Shown piece by piece: positions 53,345 to 63,000 of a stretch of 64,000 bases of DNA. Source of the DNA: Mucilaginibacter straminoryzae (GTDB lineage Bacteria; Bacteroidota; Bacteroidia; Sphingobacteriales; Sphingobacteriaceae); assembly GCF_022953055.1 (NCBI RefSeq), contig NZ_JALJEJ010000001.1:248001-312000 (forward strand), read 5' to 3'. The notes under the pieces are model-generated. The model saw only the letters and a program-made list of their open reading frames with translations, was not told where the DNA came from and ran no database searches. Each line of letters starts with the position of its first letter. The first letter of the stretch is position 1. A program made the position numbers and the translations under genes.

Positions 53345-54235
53345 ATGAAAGCTATTTTAGTCCCTACGGACTTCTCTTTGGCTGCAGAAAACGCAGCTGT
53401 TTATGCCGTGCACCTGGCTGAAGCCATACGTGCAGATATTTTGTTATGCCACGCAATTAAAATACCATCCGAAGAGGCGGTAATAGCGGATGAGTACCGG
53501 CCCCTAGACGATTACATATCGGTAAGGAAGAAAGCAGACAGCGACCTGGAAATATTGATCCGGAAGTTGAGGCAGGAAAGAAACCATCATTTTTCGTATG
53601 AGCCCTATCACCCGGCGGTGCACCATCGGGTAGAGATCGGAGGGGTTACGGATGCATTACGGAATGTAGTGCTTGCAGAGAAACTGCCGTTTGCGGTAAT
53701 GGGAATGTCCGGCGAGGGGGGCTTGAACAGGCTTTTCCTGGGGAGCAATGCGCGGAGTGTAATAGACAGGGCTGAGTTTCCGGTTTTGCTGATCCCATCA
53801 GATTGCACCTACAAGCCTGTGAAAAAAATAGCTTTCGCAACTAACCTGAATAAGAGCGACCTGCCCTTGCTTCAATGGCTTGTGAACATAGTTTCCCCAC
53901 TGGGTACTGAAATTATACTGACCCACATTACTGCGGAAAAATATGATAAGGGGAAACACCAGCGACAGGTTGACGATTTTTTAAACCAGGTTTTAAGCGA
54001 TATAAGCTATAACAAGGTGAATTATCGCGAGGTGAAGAGTATCGATGTAAGCCATGGTTTAGAATGGATGGTAGAACACGGGCATATTGATCTGCTGGCC
54101 ATTGCCCACCAAAAGCCCGGCTTTTTTACCAATATTTTTGAAAGCAGCCATACGCAGCGTGTGGCTAAGCATATTCATCTGCCGTTGTTGGTGTTCCCCG
54201 GCCCGGATCGGCCGATGACAGTTCCCCTTTTTTAG
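53345..54235 (+). CDS. Universal stress protein, tandem UspA domains
   Basis: 296 residues, close in layout to the 38.5-kb usp product. Domain 1 opens MKAILVPTDFSLAAENAAVYAVHLAE and keeps G-x2-G-x9-G-S (GMSGEGGLNRLFLGSN). Domain 2 lacks it and ends SHTQRVAKHIHLPLLVFPG. It is the second gene of the SDR operon, without a promoter-like site in the 41-nt gap. Similarity to the first usp suggests duplication within the block. Confidence 0.92.
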   Translation: MKAILVPTDFSLAAENAAVYAVHLAEAIRADILLCHAIKIPSEEAVIADEYRPLDDYISVRKKADSDLEILIRKLRQERNHHFSYEPYHPAVHHRVEIGGVTDALRNVVLAEKLPFAVMGMSGEGGLNRLFLGSNARSVIDRAEFPVLLIPSDCTYKPVKKIAFATNLNKSDLPLLQWLVNIVSPLGTEIILTHITAEKYDKGKHQRQVDDFLNQVLSDISYNKVNYREVKSIDVSHGLEWMVEHGHIDLLAIAHQKPGFFTNIFESSHTQRVAKHIHLPLLVFPGPDRPMTVPLF

Positions 54236-54263
54236 TTAATGTTTACCCAATAACCTGTTTTTT

Positions 54264-54800
54264 ATGAGCAATACCATTCAATGGCAGTTAGAGCCACGAC
54301 ATAGTTACCTTGAGTTTGAAATTCGCCACCTGTACATCACTTACGTAAAGGGGATGTTCAGGAAATTTGATGCTACCGTTACCAGTAACGGAACTGATTT
54401 TAACGAGGCAGTGGTGACCGCGAATATTGATATCGCTTCCGTTTTTACCAATGACGATGAAAGGGATGCGCACCTCCGCGGCGCGGATTTTTTTGATTCG
54501 GACCGCTACCCTCAGGCGACTTTTAAGAGTACGGATATTTCGGGCTCAAACGGCAAGTACCAGGTAAAGGGGATGCTAACAATAAAAGGCGTAACCAAAG
54601 AAACTACGCTGGATGTGACTTATCATGGCCGTAACATGGACCTGGATAGCCACTGGGTAGGCGGCTTCTCCATGACGGCGCTGATCAGCAGGAAGGATTT
54701 TGGCCTGGAATGGAACACCACTTTATTAGCAGGCGGCGGGTTGATCGGCGATGAAGTGAAGATCACTGCCGAACTGGAATTTATAGAAGGCAATCAATAA
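54264..54800 (+). CDS. YceI family protein
   Basis: 178 residues forming the YceI lipocalin-like barrel: WQLEPRHSYLEFEIRHL, DIASVFTNDDERDAHLRGADFFD, YPQATFKST and FGLEWNTTL. Members bind polyprenoid or other lipids. No signal peptide is present, so this copy is cytosolic, unlike E. coli YceI. It is the third gene of the SDR operon. Confidence 0.93.
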   Translation: MSNTIQWQLEPRHSYLEFEIRHLYITYVKGMFRKFDATVTSNGTDFNEAVVTANIDIASVFTNDDERDAHLRGADFFDSDRYPQATFKSTDISGSNGKYQVKGMLTIKGVTKETTLDVTYHGRNMDLDSHWVGGFSMTALISRKDFGLEWNTTLLAGGGLIGDEVKITAELEFIEGNQ

Positions 54801-54803
54801 GGT

Positions 54804-54844
54804 GTAGAAGAGTAGGTACGCGATTCACTGGCTTACCCTTCTAC
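54804..54844. terminator. Hairpin between convergent yceI-like and PNPOx-like genes
   Basis: An 11-bp stem with one A.C mismatch (54804-54814 with 54834-54844) lies between the converging stops. The T tail is poor, so termination is only likely. Confidence 0.4.
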
Positions 54845-54857
54845 AGCAGATTCTGTT

Positions 54858-55316
54858 TCAGCTCTGCTCGTAACGCCCGGTTTTAGTGGTGATTCTTATC
54901 CGGTAAACAATTAGGTCCATATCGGTACCAATGTCGCTTTCATTGGCGGTAATGCCGTGTGAAGGGTGCCCGCTGGGAGTGCTCACAAAAGGCATGATCC
55001 GGTGAATAAGCCCCTGCATGGCCTGTTGCTGTTCATCTATATCGGTAATCTCTTCAAACACGCCCCAGGCAATTACGCTTCTCCACCTGAAAATGCTTTC
55101 CATCTCATCGGCCTGGAAACAAACCTGCGGATTGCTGCGCATCATTTCTATCTTTTTACCCGGTCCGGAATGTGCGTAGATCATGCCGTCTTTATATAAA
55201 TAGTTGATCGGCACAATGTAGGTTATCCCATCTGCGTGGCAGCCCAGTCGACCGGTTACCTGGCGTTTTAATAACTCATCAATCTGTTTTTCATTTAGTT
55301 CTCCCAGCATGGTCAT
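54858..55316 (-). CDS. Pyridoxamine 5'-phosphate oxidase-like flavoprotein
   Basis: 152 residues of the split-barrel FMN-binding family. Typical features are an N-terminal regulatory helix (LNEKQIDELLKRQVTGRLGC), ITYIVPINYLYKDGMIYAHS and WRSVIAWGVFEEI. Relatives often bind FMN or F420 and serve in stress reduction. A 70-codon coding-like stretch ends directly upstream on the same strand (55319), so an operon may once have existed. Confidence 0.88.
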   Translation of the reverse strand: MTMLGELNEKQIDELLKRQVTGRLGCHADGITYIVPINYLYKDGMIYAHSGPGKKIEMMRSNPQVCFQADEMESIFRWRSVIAWGVFEEITDIDEQQQAMQGLIHRIMPFVSTPSGHPSHGITANESDIGTDMDLIVYRIRITTKTGRYEQS

Positions 55317-55529
55317 TCATTTTTTATAAAGGTCGGCAATTGATTTGCCCGGTTGAATGATGCCGGCGGTAGAAAAGAAATGATCTGCATCACTAAACGT
55401 TTTACAGATCAGCCTGGCATGTTGTGAGCAGGGATGCTTATTACGGTCGTTGATAACGAAAATATAGGGAGTAGCAGCAGCGCCCAGTCCTTTTCCAGAA
55501 TGATCCGGGCCTTGCAGAGCGTCAAATAA
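55317..55529 (-). pseudogene. Possible gene remnant without start codon, 70 codons
   Basis: On the minus strand an open frame of 70 codons runs from below a TGA (55530-55532) to a TGA at 55319-55317, touching the start of the PNPOx-like gene. Composition looks coding (it contains GPDHSGKGLGAAATPYIFV and ends GKSIADLYKK), yet it has no ATG, GTG or TTG start. The in-frame ATG at 55547-55545 is separated by the stop and falls in the Crp/Fnr-type site. It may be a truncated C-terminus, a gene with an unusual start or chance. I do not recognise the family. Confidence 0.3.
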
Positions 55530-55534
55530 TCAGG

Positions 55535-55577
55535 TGATTAGTGTCATTTTTTAGGGGGACGGTTTGCTACACTTTTG
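55535..55577 (+). promoter_or_regulatory. Crp/Fnr-type site and promoter of usp-ATPase operon
   Basis: TGATTAGTGTCA (55535-55546, centre 55540.5) and CACTTTTG (55570-55577), whose TTTG lies exactly 33.5 bp downstream. Transcription would begin about 15 bp before the usp start codon at 55598. Confidence 0.72.
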
Positions 55578-55597
55578 GATAAAGCAAATAAACCGTT

Positions 55598-56434
55598 ATG
55601 AAAAAAATCAGTGCAGCCTTTGACGGGCTTAAATTTTCGGACGCAACCTTAGCCTATGCGATAGAAGCGGCGGTTAAAAGTAAAGCGGTTTTATCCGGGG
55701 TTTTTCTGGATGATTTTCTGTATCACAGCTATCACCTGTATGATATGGTAGGCAGCCGCGGGGTATCGGGCACCAAGATGAATCATCTTAATCAGAAAGA
55801 TAAAGAAACCCGTAACCGGGCAGTGCAATCATTTGAAGACGCTTGTAAAAATGCCTCCGTTAAACACATCATACATCGCGATAAAAGTTTTGCATTGCAG
55901 GAATTGCTGAAAGAGACTGTCTACAGCGATTTGTTGATAATCAACACCGCCGAAACGTTCACGCATTTTGCAGATGAAGAGCCTACACAGTTCATAACCG
56001 GGTTGCTTGCAGATACCCAATGCCCTGTGCTGGTAACACCAGAGAAATTTCAGCCGATTGAACGGTTGGTGCTGTTGTATGATGGAAAGCCCTCTGCCGT
56101 ATATGCTATTAAAATGTTCAACTACCTGATGCCCTGGCTGGCTAAACTACCGGTAGAGGTGCTTACCGTAATGGAACCCGAAGAGCTAGCCTTGCCGGAT
56201 GATACCTTGATTAAAGAGTTTATACAGTGCCATTACCCGCAAGCAAAGTATACCGTATTGCATGGGAATGCTAAAGAACAGATTGTAAATTATTTAAAGC
56301 AGGCATCCGAACCGGCTTTGGTGGTTTCCGGGGCTTACCGCAGAAACAACGTTTCGATGTGGTTTAACACCAGTATGGCAGACGTGCTGATGAAAGAGCT
56401 GGATATGCCGCTATTTATTGCACATAATAAATAA
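55598..56434 (+). CDS. Divergent universal stress protein-like protein
   Basis: 278 residues with two Usp-like folds (MKKISAAFDGLKFSDATLAYAIE; later LVLLYDGKPSAVYAIKMF). Neither half has the G-x2-G-x9-G-S nucleotide loop, replaced by acidic INTAETFTHFADEEP in the first, so it likely does not bind ATP. The end SMADVLMKELDMPLFIAHNK fits the family. It heads an operon with another usp (16 nt) and the P-type ATPase. Confidence 0.82.
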   Translation: MKKISAAFDGLKFSDATLAYAIEAAVKSKAVLSGVFLDDFLYHSYHLYDMVGSRGVSGTKMNHLNQKDKETRNRAVQSFEDACKNASVKHIIHRDKSFALQELLKETVYSDLLIINTAETFTHFADEEPTQFITGLLADTQCPVLVTPEKFQPIERLVLLYDGKPSAVYAIKMFNYLMPWLAKLPVEVLTVMEPEELALPDDTLIKEFIQCHYPQAKYTVLHGNAKEQIVNYLKQASEPALVVSGAYRRNNVSMWFNTSMADVLMKELDMPLFIAHNK

Positions 56435-56450
56435 CTTTTAATTCCGGATT

Positions 56451-57311
56451 ATGAAAAAGATTCTCGTCCTGACAGATTTCTCTGATAACGCTAACCATGC
56501 TGCCCAGGTGGCAGCAAGAATGGCGCTTCGCCTGCAAACAGACCTGCTGCTTTATAACGCTTACCTGAAGGCGCCAATGATACCGGTACTTGCTGAAAAA
56601 CCGTGGAGCAGCGAAGGCGACCTGAGCTGGGGCGACAGCGCAGTAGAAAAGTTAGATCTGCTGGCAGGCGAACTACGCCTGGAAATAGAAAACATGGCAG
56701 AGGACGAACGTCGGCCAAAAGTATTTTGCAGCTATGGCGAGGGCGATCTGGGCGTTAGCGTTAAAAACCTATGTAAGGAACATCATATCGACCTGGTAGT
56801 GATGGGTAGCCGCGCGGGCGGTAGCATCAACCATTTGTTTTTTGGTAGCGATAGCGGTTCCGTAATCAACCAGGCCTGCGTTCCGGTGCTGGTAATCCCG
56901 CCGAAGAATGAACTGGATAGTATCGATCACATTATGCTGGCCACTAATTTTAATACCGGCGACTGGGAGGCCGTGAAATACCTGGTGGCGCTGAGCGAGA
57001 TTTTTAAAAGCGAGATCAATATTGTACACGTGCAGCTAAGCGCAGACGAGCCGGATGTAAGCGAACAGGAACGCGCTAAATTTCTCAAACATCTGAATCA
57101 ACTGCATAACAGCAAGATATCCTACCATCAGATCCGGGGGCGTAATGTACTTACGCGCCTAAGTCATTTATGTAAAGAATCCCGGGCAGATGTGCTTGCG
57201 CTTGTTCATCATAAACGTTCTTTATTAGAAGGTTTGCTACAGCAGTCTGTAAGTAAAAAGGCTTTAAGCGCGCAGAAACTGCCGCTACTAATCTTCCCCT
57301 CGATGAGCTAA
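56451..57311 (+). CDS. Universal stress protein, tandem UspA domains
   Basis: 286 residues. Domain 1 opens MKKILVLTDFSDNANHAAQ. Its loop GSRAGGSINHLFFGSDS keeps the final G-S but has Ala in place of the second Gly, with an adjacent Gly pair that might substitute. Domain 2 ends AQKLPLLIFPSMS. It is the middle gene between the divergent Usp and the ATPase, 6 nt before the latter. Confidence 0.91.
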   Translation: MKKILVLTDFSDNANHAAQVAARMALRLQTDLLLYNAYLKAPMIPVLAEKPWSSEGDLSWGDSAVEKLDLLAGELRLEIENMAEDERRPKVFCSYGEGDLGVSVKNLCKEHHIDLVVMGSRAGGSINHLFFGSDSGSVINQACVPVLVIPPKNELDSIDHIMLATNFNTGDWEAVKYLVALSEIFKSEINIVHVQLSADEPDVSEQERAKFLKHLNQLHNSKISYHQIRGRNVLTRLSHLCKESRADVLALVHHKRSLLEGLLQQSVSKKALSAQKLPLLIFPSMS

Positions 57312-57317
57312 ACTTTT

Positions 57318-59828
57318 ATGGCAGGGAAAAGCAAAACAGGTAACCCCTTCCCGTTTCGGGGCTTAAGTGCGCAGGAGGTATTGACCGCCCGCAAGCAATT
57401 CGGCGAAAATACTTTTGGTAAACCTGCCAATGTTTTATGGGCAAGCTTTAAAAAGAGCTTTCTCGACCCGGTTTTTCTGCTGTTGATCCTGGCAGCGGTG
57501 CTTTATCTGTTGCTTAACCAGGTGGCCGAGGCGGTGTACATGACGGCTGCCGTAATCGTGATTGCGTCCATCTCTTTTTACCAGGAGAATAAGAGCGGCA
57601 AGGCACTTGATGCACTTCAGAAAATTACCGCGCCGCATGCCAAAGTAATACGCAACAGCGAGGTTGCGCTAATCCCCCAGCAAGAGCTGGTGGTGGGCGA
57701 TTACGTTGTGGCCGAAGAAGGCATTGTACTGCCTGCCGATGGCGAAGTGGTTCAGGCCAATGATTTTTCGGTAAATGAATCGCTATTGACCGGTGAAGCG
57801 GTAGCTGTTTTCAAAAATACAGATAACGATAATAACCGGGTTTACCAGGGTACTACGGTTTCGTCCGGCCTGGCGGTATATCAGGCTACGCAGGTAGGTG
57901 CGGCAACACGCATGGGCGGGATTGCCCACTCGCTGGGCGAGATCAAATCAGAACCATCCCCACTCGAGAAAAAGATCAACCGTTTCGTAACCCGGATGTC
58001 GCTCGTCGGCCTTGCCGTGTTCGTTATGGTATGGGCGGTTCACTACTTCCGCTCGGGGCTGCTTGCAGATAGCCTTTTGCAGGCGTTAACCCTGGCCATG
58101 TCTATTTTGCCCGAAGAAATACCGGTGGCTTTTTCTACGTTTATGGCCCTTGGCGCCTGGCGGCTGATGCAGAAAGGCATCATCGCCAAAGATGTTAAGA
58201 CGGTAGAGGCCCTGGGTGCGGCTACGGTTATTTGCCTGGACAAAACAGGTACCATCACCGAGAACGAGATGAAGCTGGAACAGGTCTATCATTATGCAGC
58301 TGGTCAGCTATTTTCATCGTCAGATTTTACAGGTGTTGCAGCGGCAGAAGTGGTTACCTATGGCATGTGGGCCAGCGAGCCGGTGCCGTTTGATCAGATG
58401 GAGAAAACCCTGCATCATTTATATGCCGAGGTTGCCCAGGATGATCAGCGGCGATATTATCACCTGGTACACGAATATCCGCTGGCGGGCCGCCCGCCGA
58501 TGATGACCCACGTATTTGAAAATGAACGCGGCGACCGCATTATTTCAGCAAAAGGCGCCCCTGAAAAGATCATTTCGGTAGCTAAATTGACAACGCAGGA
58601 GACACAACGGCTGAAAACAATTGTGGCCGGGCTGAATGCAAAAGGGTACCGGGTACTGGCTGTTGCCGAGGGTAGTATGAATGATGCAGCATTTCCTGCA
58701 AATCAGGAGGATTTTGATTTTCGCTTCGTAGGGCTTTTGGCCTTTTACGATCCACCCAAAAAAGGGATTAACCACGTCTTTAATCAGTTTTACCAGGCAG
58801 GTATCGCCGTAAAAATAATCACCGGCGACAGTACGGAAACAGCCCGCGCTATAGCCGTGCAAGCGGGTATCCGTGAAGCCGAAAAAACGATGGAAGGGAA
58901 TGAGCTGATGGCGCTGGATGACGAGGCGCTGAAGCAAGCGGTAACCGATACCACTGTTTTCACGCGCATGTACCCGGAAGCCAAGCTAAAAATCATTCAA
59001 ACGCTTAAAGCATTAGGCCATGTGGTAGCCATGACAGGCGATGGCGTAAACGATGCCCCTGCACTTAAAGCAGCGCATATTGGTATTGCTATGGGTAAGC
59101 GTGGGGCCGAAACCGCAAGGGAAGCCGCATCGCTGGTGTTATTGAAAGATAAGCTGGACAAAATGGTAGATGCCATTGCCATGGGCCGTGGTATCTCATT
59201 GAATCTGAAAAAAGCAGTAAGGTATATCATCTCTATTCATATTCCTATTATCCTGATCGTGACCATCCCCCTGATGCTGCATTGGGTTTACCCGGATATT
59301 TTTTCGCCTGTACACGTGGTTTTCCTGGAACTGGTAATGGGGCCAACCTGTTCAATTGCCTATGAAAATGAGCCAGGCGGAAAGTTTTTGATGACTATGC
59401 CCCCGCGCGTCGTAACCGGTGACCTGCTTTCGTTCCGCGAACTTGGTACTGCCCTTGTCCAGGGGTTGGCTATTACCGCAGGTACTTTACTGGTTTACCA
59501 GGGAAGCGTCTATCTGCAGCAGGGCGAACACGTTACCCGGGCATTGGTCTTTATTGCCTTAATCAGTTCAAATATCTTTCTAACCTTGACTGACCGAGCC
59601 CTATACAAAGCAAAAAATGGCAGCCGTTTTCAGCGTAATATTGTTCTTCGCCTGGTTATCATAATCACGCTGTTACTCGTTGCCGTTATTTTTACAGTAC
59701 CGCCGATCAGAAATTTTTTCGGTTTTGCTATCCCTGCGTTTTGGCTTGTTCTAACCGCTACAGGCGTAGGCCTTTTAAGCGTGATGTGGTTCGATCTGGT
59801 GAAAAAAGAGGTGAGTGTAAAGCGTTGA
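57318..59828 (+). CDS. P-type cation-transporting ATPase
   Basis: 836 residues of the P2 ATPase superfamily (Ca2+-ATPase-like). It has cation-ATPase N-terminal domain (about 5-50), actuator SLLTGEAV (155-162), phosphorylation site Asp308 in DKTGTIT, hinge TGDGVNDAPALK and about ten membrane helices. The ion-site motif after helix 4 is PEEIP (265-269) rather than PEGLP of calcium pumps, so the ion is uncertain. Lying 6 nt after a usp and in the stress regulon, it may restore ion balance when energy is short. Confidence 0.92.
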   Translation: MAGKSKTGNPFPFRGLSAQEVLTARKQFGENTFGKPANVLWASFKKSFLDPVFLLLILAAVLYLLLNQVAEAVYMTAAVIVIASISFYQENKSGKALDALQKITAPHAKVIRNSEVALIPQQELVVGDYVVAEEGIVLPADGEVVQANDFSVNESLLTGEAVAVFKNTDNDNNRVYQGTTVSSGLAVYQATQVGAATRMGGIAHSLGEIKSEPSPLEKKINRFVTRMSLVGLAVFVMVWAVHYFRSGLLADSLLQALTLAMSILPEEIPVAFSTFMALGAWRLMQKGIIAKDVKTVEALGAATVICLDKTGTITENEMKLEQVYHYAAGQLFSSSDFTGVAAAEVVTYGMWASEPVPFDQMEKTLHHLYAEVAQDDQRRYYHLVHEYPLAGRPPMMTHVFENERGDRIISAKGAPEKIISVAKLTTQETQRLKTIVAGLNAKGYRVLAVAEGSMNDAAFPANQEDFDFRFVGLLAFYDPPKKGINHVFNQFYQAGIAVKIITGDSTETARAIAVQAGIREAEKTMEGNELMALDDEALKQAVTDTTVFTRMYPEAKLKIIQTLKALGHVVAMTGDGVNDAPALKAAHIGIAMGKRGAETAREAASLVLLKDKLDKMVDAIAMGRGISLNLKKAVRYIISIHIPIILIVTIPLMLHWVYPDIFSPVHVVFLELVMGPTCSIAYENEPGGKFLMTMPPRVVTGDLLSFRELGTALVQGLAITAGTLLVYQGSVYLQQGEHVTRALVFIALISSNIFLTLTDRALYKAKNGSRFQRNIVLRLVIIITLLLVAVIFTVPPIRNFFGFAIPAFWLVLTATGVGLLSVMWFDLVKKEVSVKR

Positions 59829-60052
59829 AAATTAGAATTTCCCGACCAATTATGTTGTGGGTTTTCTTAAAACGAAAGCGTAACGTGCGTCCTGACGAAA
59901 TGTTGCCCGCATATCGCATAATATCTCAAAACCATTATTTATTTTAAACCGAATATACTATTTTAGTAAAAGCCAGCCTTTGTTAATTTCTTGAGAATCA
60001 ATTTCTGCGGCAGCTTTTAATAAACCGGTTTTGATGTTTTGCTAAGGATGTT

Positions 60053-63000
60053 ATGACAGATACGCTCCTATCCGATCACTTACTACAGGTGCTTTATGAC
60101 AGCATGACGGATACGGCTATCTGCCTGCTGGATGAAAACGGCCTTATTGCTGATTGGAACCAAGGGGCAGAGCGCCTATACCAGGCCGGCGCTGATAGCG
60201 CATTGGGCAAGAGCGGCGCTGAGCTTTTTAAAAACATTGATTTTCAGCAGGCGCTTTCCATCGCCTTTAGTACCGGGCGTTTTGAACAGGAATGGACTTT
60301 GGCGGTCGGCAATGGGAGAAAGGCCCTGGTAATGATACAGCCGGTTTATACCGATGGCCAATTAAGAGGTTATAGTTTACTTTGCCGCAGCCTTTTTTAC
60401 GAGAAAAAGTTTGGCAATTTTAGTTCGGTTACTTCCGGGCAGCTTCATACAGACAGCCTTTTCCAGCAACTGATAGAACATAGCTACTCGGGTATCAGCT
60501 TGTTGGATGCTGATCTGAATATGGTTTACCGCAGTCCTTCAGCTGCGCGTATCACCGGTTTTACCGATAATGCCCGTGCCGAAGCTTCGATTAACGAGAT
60601 GATCCACCCGGCAGATCAGGCCGAGGTTAAAGGGCTTCTCGAGGAATTGCTGCATTCGCCAGGTAGTTCACGCACCTGTTTTTTTCGCACCCGCCATTTC
60701 CAGGGACATTTTATTGAATTAGAATGCGTTTTTACCAATCTGCTGGAAGTGCAGGGTATCAATGCCATCGTACTTAATTTTCATGATGTGACCAAAAGCA
60801 GGGCTTCGGAAGCCCATCTGGAGGCCATGATGCACGAGCTTTCTGCTTATAAGTATGCATTGGATGAGGCCGCTATCGTTGCGGTAACAGACCAGACCGG
60901 CCGTATCACCCACGTTAATGATTATTTCTGCCGTATATCTGGTTATACGCGCGAAGAATTGCTTGGGCAAGACCACCGGATCATTAACTCGGGCTATCAT
61001 GAAAAGGAAGTGATACGCGAATTGTGGCGGACAATTGCAGCAGGAAAGATCTGGTACGGCGAATTGTGTAACCGTGCTAAAGACGGACATTTCTATTGGG
61101 TTGCCACCACCATTGTTCCTTTTCTGAATCAACAAGGTAAGCCGTACAGGTACATGGCGATCAGGTTTGATATTACCGCTGCCAAGCATGCCGATGAAGA
61201 GCTGCGCCGGAAGAGCGAGCAGATCAGCGATTTACTGGAGGGAATCTCAGATGGGTTTCTGGCACTGGACGATCAACTTCGTTACACCTATGTTAACGCG
61301 CAGGTATGTAAGATGCTGGGGTTAAAGGCGGAGCAGCTGCTCGGGCGCTATGTGTGGGATCTTTTCCCTGATGCGGTAGGGTCTAAAACCTATGACGCAA
61401 TTATGAAGGCCCATCGTGAACGGGTGCCCGTCATAAATGAAGATTATTATCCGCCGCTTGATCTCTGGCAGGAAAACCGGATATATCCGGGTAATAACGG
61501 CTTATCGATATTCATCAGCGATATTTCATTGCGCAAAAGGGTAGAGATGGAGAAAGCGCTGCTCAGCGAGATCAGCCTTATTTTTAATCACCAGGACAGT
61601 ATGGCCGCTTCGCTCTCACAGGCGCTTCAGCGTTTGATTGATTTTTCGGGGGCAAGATTGGGTGAGGCCTGGCTGATCAGTTCGGAACCCGATCAGCTTT
61701 TTCTGATTGCTAACGCTACAACAGATGAAAAGGTTGGCCGCGTTTTTCAAATCGACAAGCAGGAGCGGACAATGCCTGTGGGTAAGGGCCTGCCGGGAGC
61801 TACTTTTGCCAAAGGGAAACCTGAATATTGGGAAGACCTTCCTCATCATCCGGAATTTATCCGTAAGGCCGCAGCCGCAGAAGCAGGTATCCATGCCGCT
61901 ATCGGCATCCCCTTGCAGAACGTCGGCGAAAGGTTAGGCGTGATTTTATTAGGTTTCGACGCCACCCATCCTAGTCAGCTTTCGGAGCAATTCCTGATAC
62001 AGTTAAGGGAGTACATGGGGGCAGAGGTTAGGCGTAAACAACTGAAGCGTGAGCTTCAGCAGATTTTTGAATCGGTACCGGACGTGATCTGCACCATAGG
62101 TGAAGACAGACGTTATAAACGGGTGAACAAAGCCATGTGCGATATATTTGGCTATACCGAAGCAGAACTGCTGAATAAGCGGATTGATGACCTGATCCAC
62201 CCGGATGAGGTAGAAGACAGCCGGAAACGGACCGTCTATTTTCGGAAGGCCAAGCTGGAAACCATGTATTTCGAAAACCGCTACCTTACCAAATCCGGGA
62301 AGGTGCTTCACCTGGCATGGACCGTCCGTAAAGCCACAGAAAAAGGTGTGCTGTTTTGTGTAGCGAAGGATATTACTGAAAAGAAAGAACTGGAGCAGCT
62401 GTTGCAAAAGGCTAGCGAGCTGGCACGAATAGGTACCTGGGAGGTCAACCTGGAAACAGGCGGTGTGTTTTGGTCGACGGTAATGATAGAAATTCTGGAA
62501 GTGCCACCAGATTTTAAACCGAAATCAGGGGACAGGGTATTGTTTTGCACAGGAGAACACCTGCGACAGCTTGATGAGGGGCTCGATAATGTGAAAACCA
62601 GGAAGCAGCCATTTGATCTGGAACTGGAAATAACCACCTATAAGGGACAGCAAAAATGGATTAGGATGCTGGGGCAGGGCGAATACCAGCGCGATAAGTG
62701 CATTCGTATTTATGGTAGTTTGCAGGATATTGATGCGCGAAAACGGGCACAGTTGGAGCTGATGGAAAAGGCAGAGCAGTTAGCCATTTCGGGAGAGCGC
62801 TACAGCGAGCTGTTTCATATGAGCCCTTTGCCAATGTGGGTTTTCGACCTCGAAACCTTAGCGTTTCTGGACGTTAATGAAGCAGCGCTTTTGCATTATG
62901 GCTATACACGAGAAGAGTTAATGAGCATGACCATAAGGGATATCCGCCCGGCTGATGAACTTCCTCGTCTGCATGCTGTGATAAAGGATGCGCATCGGCG

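Noticed and set aside
55381..55392. Another TGA-N6-TCA palindrome
   Set aside because: No nAnnTTTG box lies at 33.5 bp on either side, and it sits in the coding-like remnant; it is probably chance.
59991..60001. TTGAGAATCAA before the multi-PAS gene as a regulon site
   Set aside because: The half-sites are separated by three bases, not six, and no box stands at the standard spacing.
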